Assembly: GCA_012719175.1 (NCBI GenBank) | Contig: JAAYAX010000005.1 | Span: forward strand, 1 to 64,000 | Length of the DNA: 64,000 nucleotides | Source of the DNA: Methanomassiliicoccus sp. | GTDB taxonomy: Archaea > Thermoplasmatota > Thermoplasmata > Methanomassiliicoccales > Methanomassiliicoccaceae | Direction of reading: 5' to 3' | Shown: positions 8,701-17,440 of the stretch, piece by piece | Position numbering within the stretch: the stretch's first letter is position 1 | Layout: every line of letters starts with the position of its first letter | Notes under the pieces: generated by a model | Database searches by the model: none | Seen by the model: the letters and a program-made list of their open reading frames with translations, nothing else | Told to the model about the DNA's origin: nothing | Translations under genes and position numbers: made by a program

Positions 8701-9003
8701 TCACTTCTTCTTGGGAGCAGCCTTCTTCGTGGCCGCGGGCTTCTTGGGAGCAGCCTTCTTGGGGGCAGGCTTCTTAGGCGCCTTTGCCTTGGGCTCCTCC
8801 TCGACCTCTTCGACCACCTCGACCTCATCCTCTACTTCCTCATAGTCGAGGAAGTCGAGCATCGCATCCTCCAGGTCAGCCAGCACTTGCATGGCCTCCT
8901 CCTTCTTGTCCTTGTCCATAAGGTCAAGGGCCTCAGCGACCATATCCAGCATGCTCTCCAACTCGTTGTCGAGATCCTCAAAAGCGGTACCAAGAGTGAC
9001 CAT
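8701..9003 (-). CDS. Acidic helical protein with histone-H1-like Lys/Pro/Ala tail
   Basis: A 100-residue protein with three zones: an amphipathic helical part (about 1-50, NELESMLDMVAEALDLMDKD), an acidic linker rich in Glu/Val (about 51-70), and a strongly basic tail made of PKK and PKKAA-type repeats (about 72-100). The tail resembles histone H1 C-termini and bacterial H1-like proteins. A DNA- or RNA-associated, possibly nucleoid, role is inference. The ATG at 9003 is preferred over the GTG at 9012 because AGGTGA sits 5 nt before it. The encoding DNA holds direct repeats of about 20 bases near 8705 and 8741. Confidence 0.7.
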   Translation of the reverse strand: MVTLGTAFEDLDNELESMLDMVAEALDLMDKDKKEEAMQVLADLEDAMLDFLDYEEVEDEVEVVEEVEEEPKAKAPKKPAPKKAAPKKPAATKKAAPKKK

Positions 9004-9186
9004 GTGATTCACCTTGGTTCAGTTACATATTATCTACATATTTCAACCTATGGCATTATGCCCATGGTGAGAGCAACCGATCGTGCGCTCATCTGGATGG
9101 CCGGTGTCGACCACATGCGGAGGCATTGATGCGAGACCAATCAGCAGGTTTATTGGGCAGGGCACCTTTGTTGTACTGGTCAGTCA

Positions 9187-10275
9187 ATGAAAGATCGAGC
9201 TATCCGCATTTTCTCAAAGCTGCTCGAGCCCGTGGACGCGATCCTCCTGGTAAATGAGGAGGACCCCATGAGCGATGCATCGTTCTTCTATGCCACCGGG
9301 GCCGTGTCCGGCCTCTTCGAGCACTGCCCTGCCATCCTATTTCCTGACGGCAACGTCCGCATCATAACCTCCGCCCTGGAGGAAACGTCGGCGCGTACCA
9401 CTTCCGCAGAGGTCGTACCGTACTCCAATCCCCATGAGCGAAGAGAGCTGCTGCGCTCATCTCTCAAGGGGGCGAAGCGCGTGGGGATCAACGGACCAGG
9501 GATCACCTACCACTGGTGCAAGGAGGTCCAGGCCGCCCTTCCCGGGGTGGAGCTGGTCGACGTGTCCGATGCGGTCTCATCCGCTCGAAGGGTCAAGGAC
9601 GGCAAGGAGATCGACGCCATCCGGGATGCCTGCAGGATAGCCTCCAATGTGGCGGACGCCATACCTGATCTCATCTCTGTGGGGATGAAGGAGAGCGAGG
9701 CGGGAGCGGAGATATCGTATCGCATGCAGAGGGCAGGGGCAAGCTCAGTGTCCTTCGAGACCATCGCCGCCTTCGGCCCGGCCTCGGCGGAGCCGCACTA
9801 CTCGCCCCAGAGCAGAAAGCTGATGGACGGAATGCCAGCGCTCTTCGACTTCGGATGCAAGGTCCGCCGCTACTGCTCGGATATTTCGCGCACTTTCATC
9901 GCCGGTCGCGTTGATGAGCGTTTCCGCCGCATGTACGAGGTCGTGGCCGAGGCCCAGCGAAGGGCTATCGCCGTCATTCGGCCTGGCGTCAACGGGATGA
10001 CGGTGGACGCGGCTGCCCGCTCATACATCGACTCTACAGAGTTCCAGGGAAGGTTCATCCACTCCACCGGACACGGCCTGGGACTGAATGTGCACGACGG
10101 AGGTCGCTTCGCCCCCAACGTCGACCTGATTCTGGAGGAGAACATGGTCATGACCGTGGAGCCAGGAGTATATCTGCCCGGCATGGGAGGGGTCAGGATC
10201 GAGGATGATGTCGTCATCACCAGGAACGGTTGCGAACTGCTTACGACCGCTAAGAAGGAACTGAAGGTGATCTAA
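9187..10275 (+). CDS. M24-family Xaa-Pro aminopeptidase-like protein
   Basis: A 362-residue pita-bread metallopeptidase. The metal ligands are visible as FDFGCKVRRYCSDISRTF (two Asp), HSTGHGLGLNVHDGG (His), VEPGVYL (Glu) and GVRIEDDV (Glu), preceded by an N-terminal creatinase-like domain (residues 1-125). It should remove N-terminal residues, often before proline, in the cytoplasm. Its stop codon overlaps the ATG of tldD (TAATG), so it forms one operon with the TldD/TldE genes, suggesting joint peptide processing. Confidence 0.85.
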   Translation: MKDRAIRIFSKLLEPVDAILLVNEEDPMSDASFFYATGAVSGLFEHCPAILFPDGNVRIITSALEETSARTTSAEVVPYSNPHERRELLRSSLKGAKRVGINGPGITYHWCKEVQAALPGVELVDVSDAVSSARRVKDGKEIDAIRDACRIASNVADAIPDLISVGMKESEAGAEISYRMQRAGASSVSFETIAAFGPASAEPHYSPQSRKLMDGMPALFDFGCKVRRYCSDISRTFIAGRVDERFRRMYEVVAEAQRRAIAVIRPGVNGMTVDAAARSYIDSTEFQGRFIHSTGHGLGLNVHDGGRFAPNVDLILEENMVMTVEPGVYLPGMGGVRIEDDVVITRNGCELLTTAKKELKVI

Positions 10276-11651
10276 TGGAGGACGCTCTCAACAAGGCCAT
10301 CCGCACGATGCAGGAGGAAGGGGCGGAGTTCTGCGATGCCCGCTACGAGGACCGATGGGGTCTGATAATCTCCGTATCCAACAGGGAGCTGAGGAACCTC
10401 TCCACGAACCGCATCGCCGGGGTCGGCCTCAGGGCACGCATCGGAGGCTCCTGGGGCTCCTCCTCCGGAGGCCGTTTCGATCCCGAGAGCCTGAGGGAGA
10501 TGGCCCGAAAGGCCGTACGGGCCGCCAAGTTGGGAGATAGCCCGGGGGCGCCGATACCGGAGCAGCCCGCCTACACAGGTAAATTCCAGATGAAGATGAG
10601 GGTGCCTCCCGCCAATGTGCCCGTGGAGGAGAAGCTGGCCATGGTGAAGGACCTGGACGAGGCACAGCACATCTCCGACAGGATCGTTAACACCAACGCC
10701 ATATATTCCGAGGGCAAGAGGACCACGGTGCTGGTGAACTCCTTCGGTTCAAGGCTTCGATGGGAGGACGGGCGACTTCGTATGAACGCCATCGCCGTGG
10801 CCAGGGAGAACGGGAGAATGGAGTCGTATCGCGAGGGTATCGCCGGCTCCAAGGGCATGGAGCTTATCCAGCAACGGGACCTCAGTGAGATGGGGGTGTC
10901 CGCGGCCCGGGAGGCCATCGTCCAGCTGGGGGCCGTAAAGCCCCCTTCGGGGCGGATAACCTGCATCACCGATCCCGAGATAAGTGGCCTGCTGGCGCAC
11001 GAGGTCATGGGCCATGCATCGGAAGCGGACGAGGTCGTCAAGAGGCGGTCGTTCCTCACCGACAAGATAGGCCAGGTGGTAGCGGATGAGCAGATCACCA
11101 TGGTGGACGACGGGACCCTGGAGGGCGGTTATGGCACTTTACTGTTCGACGATGAGGGCACTCCCGCGTCCCGGACGGTGGTCATCAAGAACGGAGTGTA
11201 CAACAGCTACCTCCATGATCTGGAGACAGGAGCGTCCATGGGCGTTCCGTCCACTGGCAATGGCCGACACGAGGATTTCGGGCGCCGGGTGTGGGTGCGC
11301 ATGACCAACACCTTCTTCGAGGCCGGCGACTGGAAGTTGGAGGAGATGCTGGAGGATGTCAAGTTCGGCGTGCTTACGGACAAGTTCGTAAATGGAATGG
11401 AGGACCCCGTGGGGGGGAGCTTCGAGGCCAAGGCCCACCGCGGATTCCTCATCGAGAACGGGAAGATAACAAAACCGCTGCGCGCCATGACACTGACCGG
11501 CAAGGCACTGGACATTCTGCATACGACCGACGCCGTGGGCGATAAGGTATCCATGGACCCTGGTACCTGCGGTAAGGGGACGGAGGACCATGTACCCGTC
11601 TCCTCAGGAGGGCCTTACTGCCGCTCCCAGATAATCATAGGGGGCGATTGA
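10275..11651 (+). CDS. tldD: TldD-family metallopeptidase subunit
   Basis: A 458-residue protein carrying the zinc motif LLAHEVMGHASEADEV (an HExxGH-type site, TldD characteristic) around residue 240. TldD with TldE forms a heterodimeric protease that digests unfolded or short peptides; in Escherichia coli it trims microcin B17 and CcdA. The following gene starts on the next base, so the two subunits are made together. The archaeal substrate is unknown. Confidence 0.87.
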   Translation: MEDALNKAIRTMQEEGAEFCDARYEDRWGLIISVSNRELRNLSTNRIAGVGLRARIGGSWGSSSGGRFDPESLREMARKAVRAAKLGDSPGAPIPEQPAYTGKFQMKMRVPPANVPVEEKLAMVKDLDEAQHISDRIVNTNAIYSEGKRTTVLVNSFGSRLRWEDGRLRMNAIAVARENGRMESYREGIAGSKGMELIQQRDLSEMGVSAAREAIVQLGAVKPPSGRITCITDPEISGLLAHEVMGHASEADEVVKRRSFLTDKIGQVVADEQITMVDDGTLEGGYGTLLFDDEGTPASRTVVIKNGVYNSYLHDLETGASMGVPSTGNGRHEDFGRRVWVRMTNTFFEAGDWKLEEMLEDVKFGVLTDKFVNGMEDPVGGSFEAKAHRGFLIENGKITKPLRAMTLTGKALDILHTTDAVGDKVSMDPGTCGKGTEDHVPVSSGGPYCRSQIIIGGD

Positions 11652-13025
11652 ATGGAAGAAGTGAAGCTGGACGTGGTAACCCTCGCTCGAATGGCCCTGG
11701 ATGCGGCCGGAAAGGCCGGAGCGACCCAGGCCGAGGCCTTCGCCGTGAGATCCGTCACCAAGAGCGTGTACGTTGACGATACCCGGATAAAGATATGCGA
11801 GGAGAAGGAGGACCAGGGCATCGCCATGCGGGCGATGAAGGGTAAGCGGTTGGCGCAGGTGTCATCGACCGCGGTCTTCGAGAACGATGCAGTGGCCTGT
11901 GCCAAGGTGGCGACCTTGCTGGCCGAGCGATCGCCTTCATCGAGGACTTATGATCACTTCCCCATGCCGTCCCCGGCCACGCTACCGCCGGGTCCCTGGG
12001 ACGCTCGCATCGAGTCTGCGGAGGCCTTGGACCTCATAGATCTGGTAAAGGCCACGATCGGTGCCGCGGCGGACCGCGGGGTCAAGGTACCTCGAGGCGT
12101 CCTGCGTGTCGCTACCATCGAGTCCAACATCTTCAACACCAACGGTGTGGACGTGTCCCAAAGGAGCACCCTCATGTATGCCAACTATGATGCCATGGCC
12201 GAGGGAGCCTCTCCGGGGGAGGGCGTGATATCATCCAACTCCCCTTGGCTCAAGGACTACGCTCCCGAGACCTTAGGGGAAAGGTTAGCGGAACAGGCTC
12301 TATCTGCCAGGGATGCCAAGTCGCTCGACGCCCCCATGAGAGGCACGGTCATGATCTCCCCCTGGGAGATGGGCCAGATGCTGGCAACCTCCATCATGCC
12401 TGCGGTGAGCGCTGAGAGCGTCCATAAGAAGCGCAGTCCGTGGGCAGGGATGGAAGGGGGGCAGGTGGCATCCGAGAAGCTCACCATCGTGGACGATCCC
12501 TCTGACAGCCGGGGTCTCCTCTCAGCCGCCTACGACGATGAGGGCGTTCCCACCACTGTCAAGAGCGTGATCGATAAAGGGGTCCTGAGCTCATACCTTT
12601 ACGACAGCTACAACTCCAGCGTCGAGAGGAAGGCACCTTCCGGCAATGGCATGAGGCGCCGCCCACAGGACGCCCAGTATCTCTTTAAAAGCTCCTTGGC
12701 ATGCGCCCCCGTGAACATGGTGGTAAGCCCGGGAAGGCGCTCTCCCGAGGACATCATTTCCTCCATGGAAGAGGGCGTGGTGGTGGAGAGGTTCGCCTTC
12801 CCCACGGTCAGCCCTTACACTGGAGCTTTTTCGCTGGAGGTGCGCTCGGCCTACATCGTAAGGAACGGCTCACCCGCCGGGCAGATAAAGCACGCCCTGA
12901 TAACGGGGAACTTGTTCGATGGGCTGAAGAGCATCGTGGAGGTGGGGAACGATGCCACCATCACCGGGGACGTGATCCTTCCTAGCATCGCCTTTGACGG
13001 TTTCGAGGTGGTAGGGAGCAGGTAA
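11652..13025 (+). CDS. TldE/PmbA-family subunit
   Basis: A 457-residue PmbA/TldE homologue, the non-zinc partner of TldD. It lacks the HExxGH motif, as expected, but has family features such as the RMKGKRLAQVSSTAVFEND region near the N-terminus, DDEGVPTTVKSVIDKGVL, and a C-terminal beta region ending DVILPSIAFDGFEVVG. It starts at the base after the tldD stop. The function is probably complex formation and substrate access. Confidence 0.87.
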   Translation: MEEVKLDVVTLARMALDAAGKAGATQAEAFAVRSVTKSVYVDDTRIKICEEKEDQGIAMRAMKGKRLAQVSSTAVFENDAVACAKVATLLAERSPSSRTYDHFPMPSPATLPPGPWDARIESAEALDLIDLVKATIGAAADRGVKVPRGVLRVATIESNIFNTNGVDVSQRSTLMYANYDAMAEGASPGEGVISSNSPWLKDYAPETLGERLAEQALSARDAKSLDAPMRGTVMISPWEMGQMLATSIMPAVSAESVHKKRSPWAGMEGGQVASEKLTIVDDPSDSRGLLSAAYDDEGVPTTVKSVIDKGVLSSYLYDSYNSSVERKAPSGNGMRRRPQDAQYLFKSSLACAPVNMVVSPGRRSPEDIISSMEEGVVVERFAFPTVSPYTGAFSLEVRSAYIVRNGSPAGQIKHALITGNLFDGLKSIVEVGNDATITGDVILPSIAFDGFEVVGSR

Positions 13026-13225
13026 AAAGATGGTTCGGCCGGGCGTGGCTTAAGACCTCAGCGGTCGTCCGTCAACCTTCGGTGGCACTCGCCGGCAGAG
13101 ATTGTTAAAAAAATATGGTGTCGTGATCATGCACCATAAAGTGTCTCAAGAGGCGTTTTTCGTCTAACTAACGAGCTTGAGCGAACGCTTGAAAAGGCTA
13201 TCTACAGTGCCATTTGGCACCGACA
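13026..13225. other. Convergent intergenic region with small hairpins
   Basis: Between the ends of the TldE gene and the leftward hypothetical gene. It contains a short stem GTGCC-ATTT-GGCAC near 13208-13221 and an ATGGTG/CACCAT stem near 13115-13138, which could act as terminators for the converging transcripts. A GC-rich stretch at about 13040-13100 looks able to fold but matches no RNA family I know. Confidence 0.3.
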
Positions 13226-13735
13226 TCATTCGTTGCCCTTTACCCAATCCAAGCTCGTGTCGATCATGGCAAAGATCACGTCCCCGCTCTTGCCCGACAA
13301 ACGCGCCCCGAACGGCAGGTGGTGGACGGGATCGACGAACTGCTCGCTATATAGCGTGCCTTTATCCAGGTCTTCCTCGCACATGTAATGCTCCACCTCC
13401 TTGTCCCCGAAGGGAGTGGTCATGACGGTCTTGCCGACCATCTCCCCGTCATGCAGCACGGACCAGCCGGCCACCACCCCTCCCAGGTCTGAGAGGTCCT
13501 TTCCATCCCAGGGGAAGGTGAGGCGGGCCCTCTTCATGGAGGGGACCTTCTTTGGCAGGACGTCCACCAGGAACTTGTCCTCCTTGACCATCACCACCTT
13601 TATTCCCAGCGCTCCCTCCACCTTATCGTCCCCTACGTTGCCGGTGACAGAGTACACGATATGGTCGTTCTTGGCCAGTAGACCCTCTTTCCGGGACGGC
13701 AGGAGGGCGAGCACGCTGAACGCGTGATCCATCAT
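13226..13735 (-). CDS. Conserved-looking hypothetical protein
   Basis: A 169-residue soluble, strand-rich protein (for example EGALGIKVVMVKEDKFLVDVLP and GDVIFAMIDTSLDWV). No motif I recognise. It is very close to the cyclophilin-like gene upstream (7 nt); GGGGTGATC ahead of its ATG overlaps the end of that gene, so the pair is probably translationally coupled. Confidence 0.6.
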   Translation of the reverse strand: MMDHAFSVLALLPSRKEGLLAKNDHIVYSVTGNVGDDKVEGALGIKVVMVKEDKFLVDVLPKKVPSMKRARLTFPWDGKDLSDLGGVVAGWSVLHDGEMVGKTVMTTPFGDKEVEHYMCEEDLDKGTLYSEQFVDPVHHLPFGARLSGKSGDVIFAMIDTSLDWVKGNE

Positions 13736-13742
13736 GACACGA

Positions 13743-14114
13743 TCACCCCCGACGGACCATGACCTTCATCCTGTCGCCCACCGCCTCGAACTGCCGAGGA
13801 TCTCCCGTAAGTCTCCCCACGGGGGAAACCTCGGATATGGACTCGGGGTCCAGCCCCTTGCTCACGGGCGTGGGGCCATAGAAGATGCACAGCGCTCTAC
13901 CCTCCGGCCAGAATGCCACTTCCCCCGCTTTCAGGACCTTACGCCCGTTCTCCAGCCCGCATTTCACGGGCACCTCGAAGTAGATCTCGTCCCCCCAGGC
14001 GTTGGTGTAGGCTTCAAATGGTGCGGCCAGCCACAGGGCGTTAGCGGTATCGCTCTCGTTTAGCTCGATATCAAAATCATTGTTACCGATGAGGAGCATC
14101 AGATGATTTGCCAT
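13743..14114 (-). CDS. Cyclophilin-like (TM1367-type) protein
   Basis: A 123-residue beta-rich protein that resembles the cyclophilin-like TM1367/DUF369 group: ANALWLAAPFEAYTNAWGDEIYFEVPV, then AGEVAFWPEGRALCIFYGPTP, a pattern typical of that small barrel. These proteins lack shown peptidyl-prolyl isomerase activity and their role is unknown. A strong GAGGTGA ribosome-binding site precedes the ATG by 4-5 nt. First gene of a two-gene leftward unit. Confidence 0.7.
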   Translation of the reverse strand: MANHLMLLIGNNDFDIELNESDTANALWLAAPFEAYTNAWGDEIYFEVPVKCGLENGRKVLKAGEVAFWPEGRALCIFYGPTPVSKGLDPESISEVSPVGRLTGDPRQFEAVGDRMKVMVRRG

Positions 14115-14217
14115 ATTGTCACCTCAATTAATGTCCCGCCCGTAGTTATGGTTTTCCTACGTCAAGGGGACGACGGTCCGAAATGAAGTGTGCAAACGCA
14201 GTTCCAAAAAGGTTGAG

Positions 14218-14254
14218 AAAAAATGGGAAGATGGTCAGGCAATGATCTGCCTGA
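14218..14254 (-). terminator. Intrinsic terminator of the ilv operon
   Basis: On the minus strand, three bases after the ilvC stop, TCAGGCA and TGCCTGA form a perfect 7-bp stem with a 6-nt loop (14235-14254), followed a few bases later by a run of six T (14218-14223). Confidence 0.65.
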
Positions 14255-14257
14255 TGA

Positions 14258-15250
14258 TCAGTTCTTGCGCTCGAACAGGCGGCGGATCTCCTTGCCCACC
14301 AGCTCGATGTCCTTCTCCGATTCCTCGGCCTCGAGCCTCTTCATGTTCTCCAGGTCGACCGTCCACTCCTTAGTCCACTCCTCGGCGAAGCGCCCGGAGT
14401 TGATATCGTCCAGGATCTTACTCATGGCCTTCTTGGACTCATCGTTGATGACCTTGTCCCTTCGGGTGAGGCCACCGTACTCAGCGGTGTTGGAGACGGA
14501 GTCCCACATGTGCATCATGCCGCCTGCCTGGATCAGGTCAACGATGAGCTTCAGCTCATGGAGGACCTCAAAGTAGGCGATCTCAGGCTTGTAACCCGCT
14601 TTTATTAAGGTCTCGAAGCCGGCCTCTATCAGGGCGGTGACGCCGCCGCACAGCACGGCCTGCTCGCCGAAGAGGTCGGATGTGGCTTCCTCGCGGAAGT
14701 CGGTCTCCAGCACCCCAGCCTTTGTGGACCCGAGGCACTTGGCGAGAGCCAAAGCGGTCATCTTGGCCTTGCCAGAGGCATCCTGTTCCACCGCTATCAG
14801 TGACGGTACCCCGAACCCTTCCAGGAAGGTCTGCCTGACCATCCTTCCGGGGGACTTGGGAGCCACCATGATGACGTCACAGTTCTTGGGAGGGGCGATG
14901 AGCTTGAAAGTGATGGCGAACCCATGGGCGAACTCCAGGGATGCGCCGTCCTTGAGGTTGGGTGCGATCTGCTCCTTGTATACTCGGGGCTGTACCTCGT
15001 CCGGCAGCAATATCATCACGATGTCCGCGCCCTTTACCGCGGAAGGTATGTCCGCGACCTTCAGACCATCGGCCTGGGCCAGGTCCCAGGACTCTCCGCC
15101 CTTACGAGCTCCCACGGTGACGTTCATCCCCGAATCATGGATGCACAATGCCTGAGCTCGGCCCTGGTTCCCGTAGCCGATTACGGCGATCTTCTTTCCG
15201 CTCAATACCTCTAGGTCAGCATCGGAATCGTGGTAGATCTTGGTAGCCAT
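14258..15250 (-). CDS. ilvC: Ketol-acid reductoisomerase
   Basis: A 330-residue class I enzyme that converts acetohydroxy acids to dihydroxy acids in valine, leucine and isoleucine synthesis. The NADPH loop reads IAVIGYGNQGRAQALCIHDSG (starts about residue 20), followed by the knotted C-terminal domain with the metal-binding Glu-rich motifs (DLFGEQAVLCGGVTALIEAG and EVLHELKLIVD). The length fits the short-chain class. Last gene of the ilvB-ilvN-ilvC unit, 18 nt after the small subunit gene. Confidence 0.96.
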   Translation of the reverse strand: MATKIYHDSDADLEVLSGKKIAVIGYGNQGRAQALCIHDSGMNVTVGARKGGESWDLAQADGLKVADIPSAVKGADIVMILLPDEVQPRVYKEQIAPNLKDGASLEFAHGFAITFKLIAPPKNCDVIMVAPKSPGRMVRQTFLEGFGVPSLIAVEQDASGKAKMTALALAKCLGSTKAGVLETDFREEATSDLFGEQAVLCGGVTALIEAGFETLIKAGYKPEIAYFEVLHELKLIVDLIQAGGMMHMWDSVSNTAEYGGLTRRDKVINDESKKAMSKILDDINSGRFAEEWTKEWTVDLENMKRLEAEESEKDIELVGKEIRRLFERKN

Positions 15251-15268
15251 CAGAGCACCATGTCCTTA

Positions 15269-15634
15269 CTAATTTTTCCCGCAGTTATCTATGCCCCTGT
15301 ATAAGCAATGTTCGGCAGTCCGTCTCATCTCACCAGCATCCTTGTCCTCGCTGCAGGCGATGATGTAATCGGAGCCCTTGCTGGGTGATGATTCCCAGAA
15401 GCAGAAGTAGTCCTCGTTGAGATACTCCGCGGAATTGACGTCATGAAGAGCCATGAGCGCATGGAGCAGCCGACCGTTCATTCCGCCGGTCTCCGCTTCC
15501 ACTATCATGGTTATCTGTCCCTTGCTGCGGGCCATGAACGCCTTTTCCACGTTTATCTTTCTTCTACCAAGCTCCACCAGGACCCTTTGGAACAGCCCTT
15601 GGGAGTCGACGCCAACTATCTTGATCACTTCCAT
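15269..15634 (-). CDS. ilvN: ACT-domain protein, acetolactate synthase small-subunit-like
   Basis: About 121 residues with an N-terminal ACT fold (EVIKIVGVDSQGLFQRVLVELGRRKI), the usual binding domain for branched-chain amino acid feedback on acetolactate synthase. The C-terminal 50 residues contain three Cys (IIACSEDKD, EHCLYRG, DNCGKN) and are unlike classical IlvN. ATG 15634 is chosen over GTG 15640 because GAGGT lies 8 nt before it. The start lies within the 3' end of ilvB, so the subunits are coupled. The specific IlvN role is inferred from position. Confidence 0.75.
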   Translation of the reverse strand: MEVIKIVGVDSQGLFQRVLVELGRRKINVEKAFMARSKGQITMIVEAETGGMNGRLLHALMALHDVNSAEYLNEDYFCFWESSPSKGSDYIIACSEDKDAGEMRRTAEHCLYRGIDNCGKN

Positions 15635-17295
15635 CTGCACCTACCTCTTATCACTGAATCTGCCTTACCGCCCGGGGGGATCATCGGGAGGACGTCCTCC
15701 TCGGGGTCCATATGAATGTCGATGAGGTACGGGACCCCGGCCTGCAGCCCTGTCCTCAGCGCTTCTTTGAGCTCGGACGGACGCTCCACATGGGCACCAT
15801 CGGCACCATATGCCTGGGCCAGCTTCACGAAGTCAGGATTGTTCTTCAGTTCCGTTCCGCTGTACCTCCTCTCGGCGAACAGCTTCTGCCATTGCTTGAC
15901 CATTCCCAGCCACCCGTTGTTGAACACGCAGACCACCACCGGCAGGTTCTCGGACACCGCTGTGGCGAACTCGTGAGAGACCATCTGGATGCTCCCATCG
16001 CCCGCGATGTCGATGACCGCTCGGTCAGGGAACGCGACCTTGGCCCCCAGGGATGCAGGGAACCCGAAGCCCATGGTCCCGAAGCCACCGGAGGTGATGA
16101 ACTGCCGAGGGTAGCGGGCCTTGAAGAAATGGGCCGCCCACATCTGGTTCTGTCCCACCTCCGTGCACACGATGGCGTCATGAGGAAGGGAGCGGTTGAG
16201 CTCATGAATGGCGAACTGGGGGAGGATGGGGGTCGATTCGATGTTGATGTTGCAGTTGCAGTTGTCCAGCAGCTCCTTGATGCGGAGGGTCCATGCTGTC
16301 TCTCCCTTCGACGTGTTAAGGCCTTTAATTATCAGCTGGAGCGCCTTCTTGGCATCGCCGACCATGCGCACCTGGGTGCGAGCGGACTTGCCAGCTTCGC
16401 CGGGATCGATGTCAACATGAATGATCTTCGTGGATATGGGCAGCTCTGACTGGGCGCCGGAGCTGCGGTCCGAGAACCTGGTTCCGACCGCAAGGATGAC
16501 GTCCGCTTCCAGGAACGCTTTGCGGGCCACCTCTCTGCCGTGCATGCCGATGATACCTAGTGAAAGGGGATGCTCTTCGGGTATGACGCCCTTGGCCATG
16601 ATGGTGGTGGCGACCGGCGCCATGAGCATCTCCGCCAGTCGAACGACCTCCCCGCTGGCGTTGGACCAGATGATGCCTCCGCCCACGAGTAGCAGGGGCC
16701 TCTCCGCGCTCTTCAGGATCTTGAGGGCCTCAGGGAGGTCAGCGAAGTCCTCGAGGGGGGGCGAGTCCGGGAACTCCTTAGTCATCTCCTGGTCAGGGAC
16801 CTCTCCCTTCTGAACGTCCGAGGGCAGGTCGATGTGCACTGGCCCCTTCCGTCCCTCGTTGGCTATGGCCACACCCCTCTTGATGGCCTCGGGAATCTCC
16901 GAGGGAGTGAGGATGCGGAAGTTATGCTTGGTTATGGGCATCATCAGGGAGAAGGAGTCAGCTTCCTGGAAGGCCTGGTTCCCTATGGCGGAGGTGGTGA
17001 CCTGACCGGTGAGAACGAGCATGGGTGATGAGTCCACATAGGCGGTGGCCACTCCGGTGACCAGGTTGGTCGAGCCCGGGCCGGAGGTCGAGGTGCAAAC
17101 CCCGATCTTGCCGGTTGCCCTTGCGTACCCATCAGCCATATGGGCCGCGCATTGTTCATGTCGGACCAGCACGTGTCGTATGTTCGAGGTCAGGATGTCA
17201 TCGTAAAGGGTGAGGGTGGAACCCCCAGGGTACCCGAACATGACTTCGACCCCTTCTTTTTCTAGCAGTGTGAGAACGGCCTTAGATCCTCTCAA
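15625..17295 (-). CDS. ilvB: Acetolactate synthase large subunit
   Basis: A 556-residue thiamine diphosphate enzyme condensing pyruvate with pyruvate or 2-oxobutyrate. Visible are the cofactor-activating Glu region LVRHEQCAAHMADGYARATG, the central FAD/NAD-like domain, and the thiamine diphosphate motif GDGSIQMVSHEFATAVSENL ending in FNNGW. The start is TTG, supported by AAGGTGATC ending 3-4 nt before it. A 120-nt transcribed leader carrying a short Val/Leu/Ile-rich peptide lies upstream. Confidence 0.95.
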   Translation of the reverse strand: MRGSKAVLTLLEKEGVEVMFGYPGGSTLTLYDDILTSNIRHVLVRHEQCAAHMADGYARATGKIGVCTSTSGPGSTNLVTGVATAYVDSSPMLVLTGQVTTSAIGNQAFQEADSFSLMMPITKHNFRILTPSEIPEAIKRGVAIANEGRKGPVHIDLPSDVQKGEVPDQEMTKEFPDSPPLEDFADLPEALKILKSAERPLLLVGGGIIWSNASGEVVRLAEMLMAPVATTIMAKGVIPEEHPLSLGIIGMHGREVARKAFLEADVILAVGTRFSDRSSGAQSELPISTKIIHVDIDPGEAGKSARTQVRMVGDAKKALQLIIKGLNTSKGETAWTLRIKELLDNCNCNINIESTPILPQFAIHELNRSLPHDAIVCTEVGQNQMWAAHFFKARYPRQFITSGGFGTMGFGFPASLGAKVAFPDRAVIDIAGDGSIQMVSHEFATAVSENLPVVVCVFNNGWLGMVKQWQKLFAERRYSGTELKNNPDFVKLAQAYGADGAHVERPSELKEALRTGLQAGVPYLIDIHMDPEEDVLPMIPPGGKADSVIRGRCRWK

Positions 17296-17320
17296 AAGAT
17301 CACCTTTTCATGAAATGTGC

Positions 17321-17347
17321 GAGGACACCCATCAATCTGGATGCCTC
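17321..17347 (-). promoter_or_regulatory. Hairpin between ilv leader peptide and ilvB
   Basis: Minus strand: GAGG-C-ATCC, an 8-nt loop and GGGT-GT-CCTC form a stem that starts in the leader-peptide stop codon and ends 25 nt before ilvB. Segments of it can alternatively pair with codons of the leader peptide (17397-17403 with 17325-17331, 7 bp), so a ribosome on the peptide could switch structures. Confidence 0.45.
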
Positions 17348-17418
17348 TACCTAATCAAAACTACCACTACGCCCAGCAAAGAAGAAACTATTGAAGTGGG
17401 TGTGGTAATGCCTTGCAT
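17347..17418 (-). CDS. Putative ilv operon leader peptide
   Basis: A 23-codon ORF ending in SIVSSLLGVVVVLIR and TAG, placed 51 nt upstream of ilvB on the same strand. Eleven residues are Ile, Val or Leu, and six of the last seven are consecutive branched-chain codons, the hallmark of attenuation leader peptides of bacterial ilv operons. Its ATG lies about 27 nt from the centre of a TATA box (GGTTAAATAC, 17441-17450), so it should be the very 5' end of a leaderless mRNA. Such control is not an established mechanism in archaea; this is inference from sequence. Confidence 0.55.
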   Translation of the reverse strand: MQGITTPTSIVSSLLGVVVVLIR

Positions 17419-17440
17419 TGATTCCCAAATATGAGCAATC

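Noticed and set aside
8701-8770. Tandem DNA repeat as a mobile or CRISPR-like element
   Set aside because: The repeats are in frame and explained by the Lys/Pro/Ala-rich tail of the protein they encode.
13026-13225. Structured RNA in the TldE downstream region
   Set aside because: Local stems exist but no recognised family; treated as convergent terminators.
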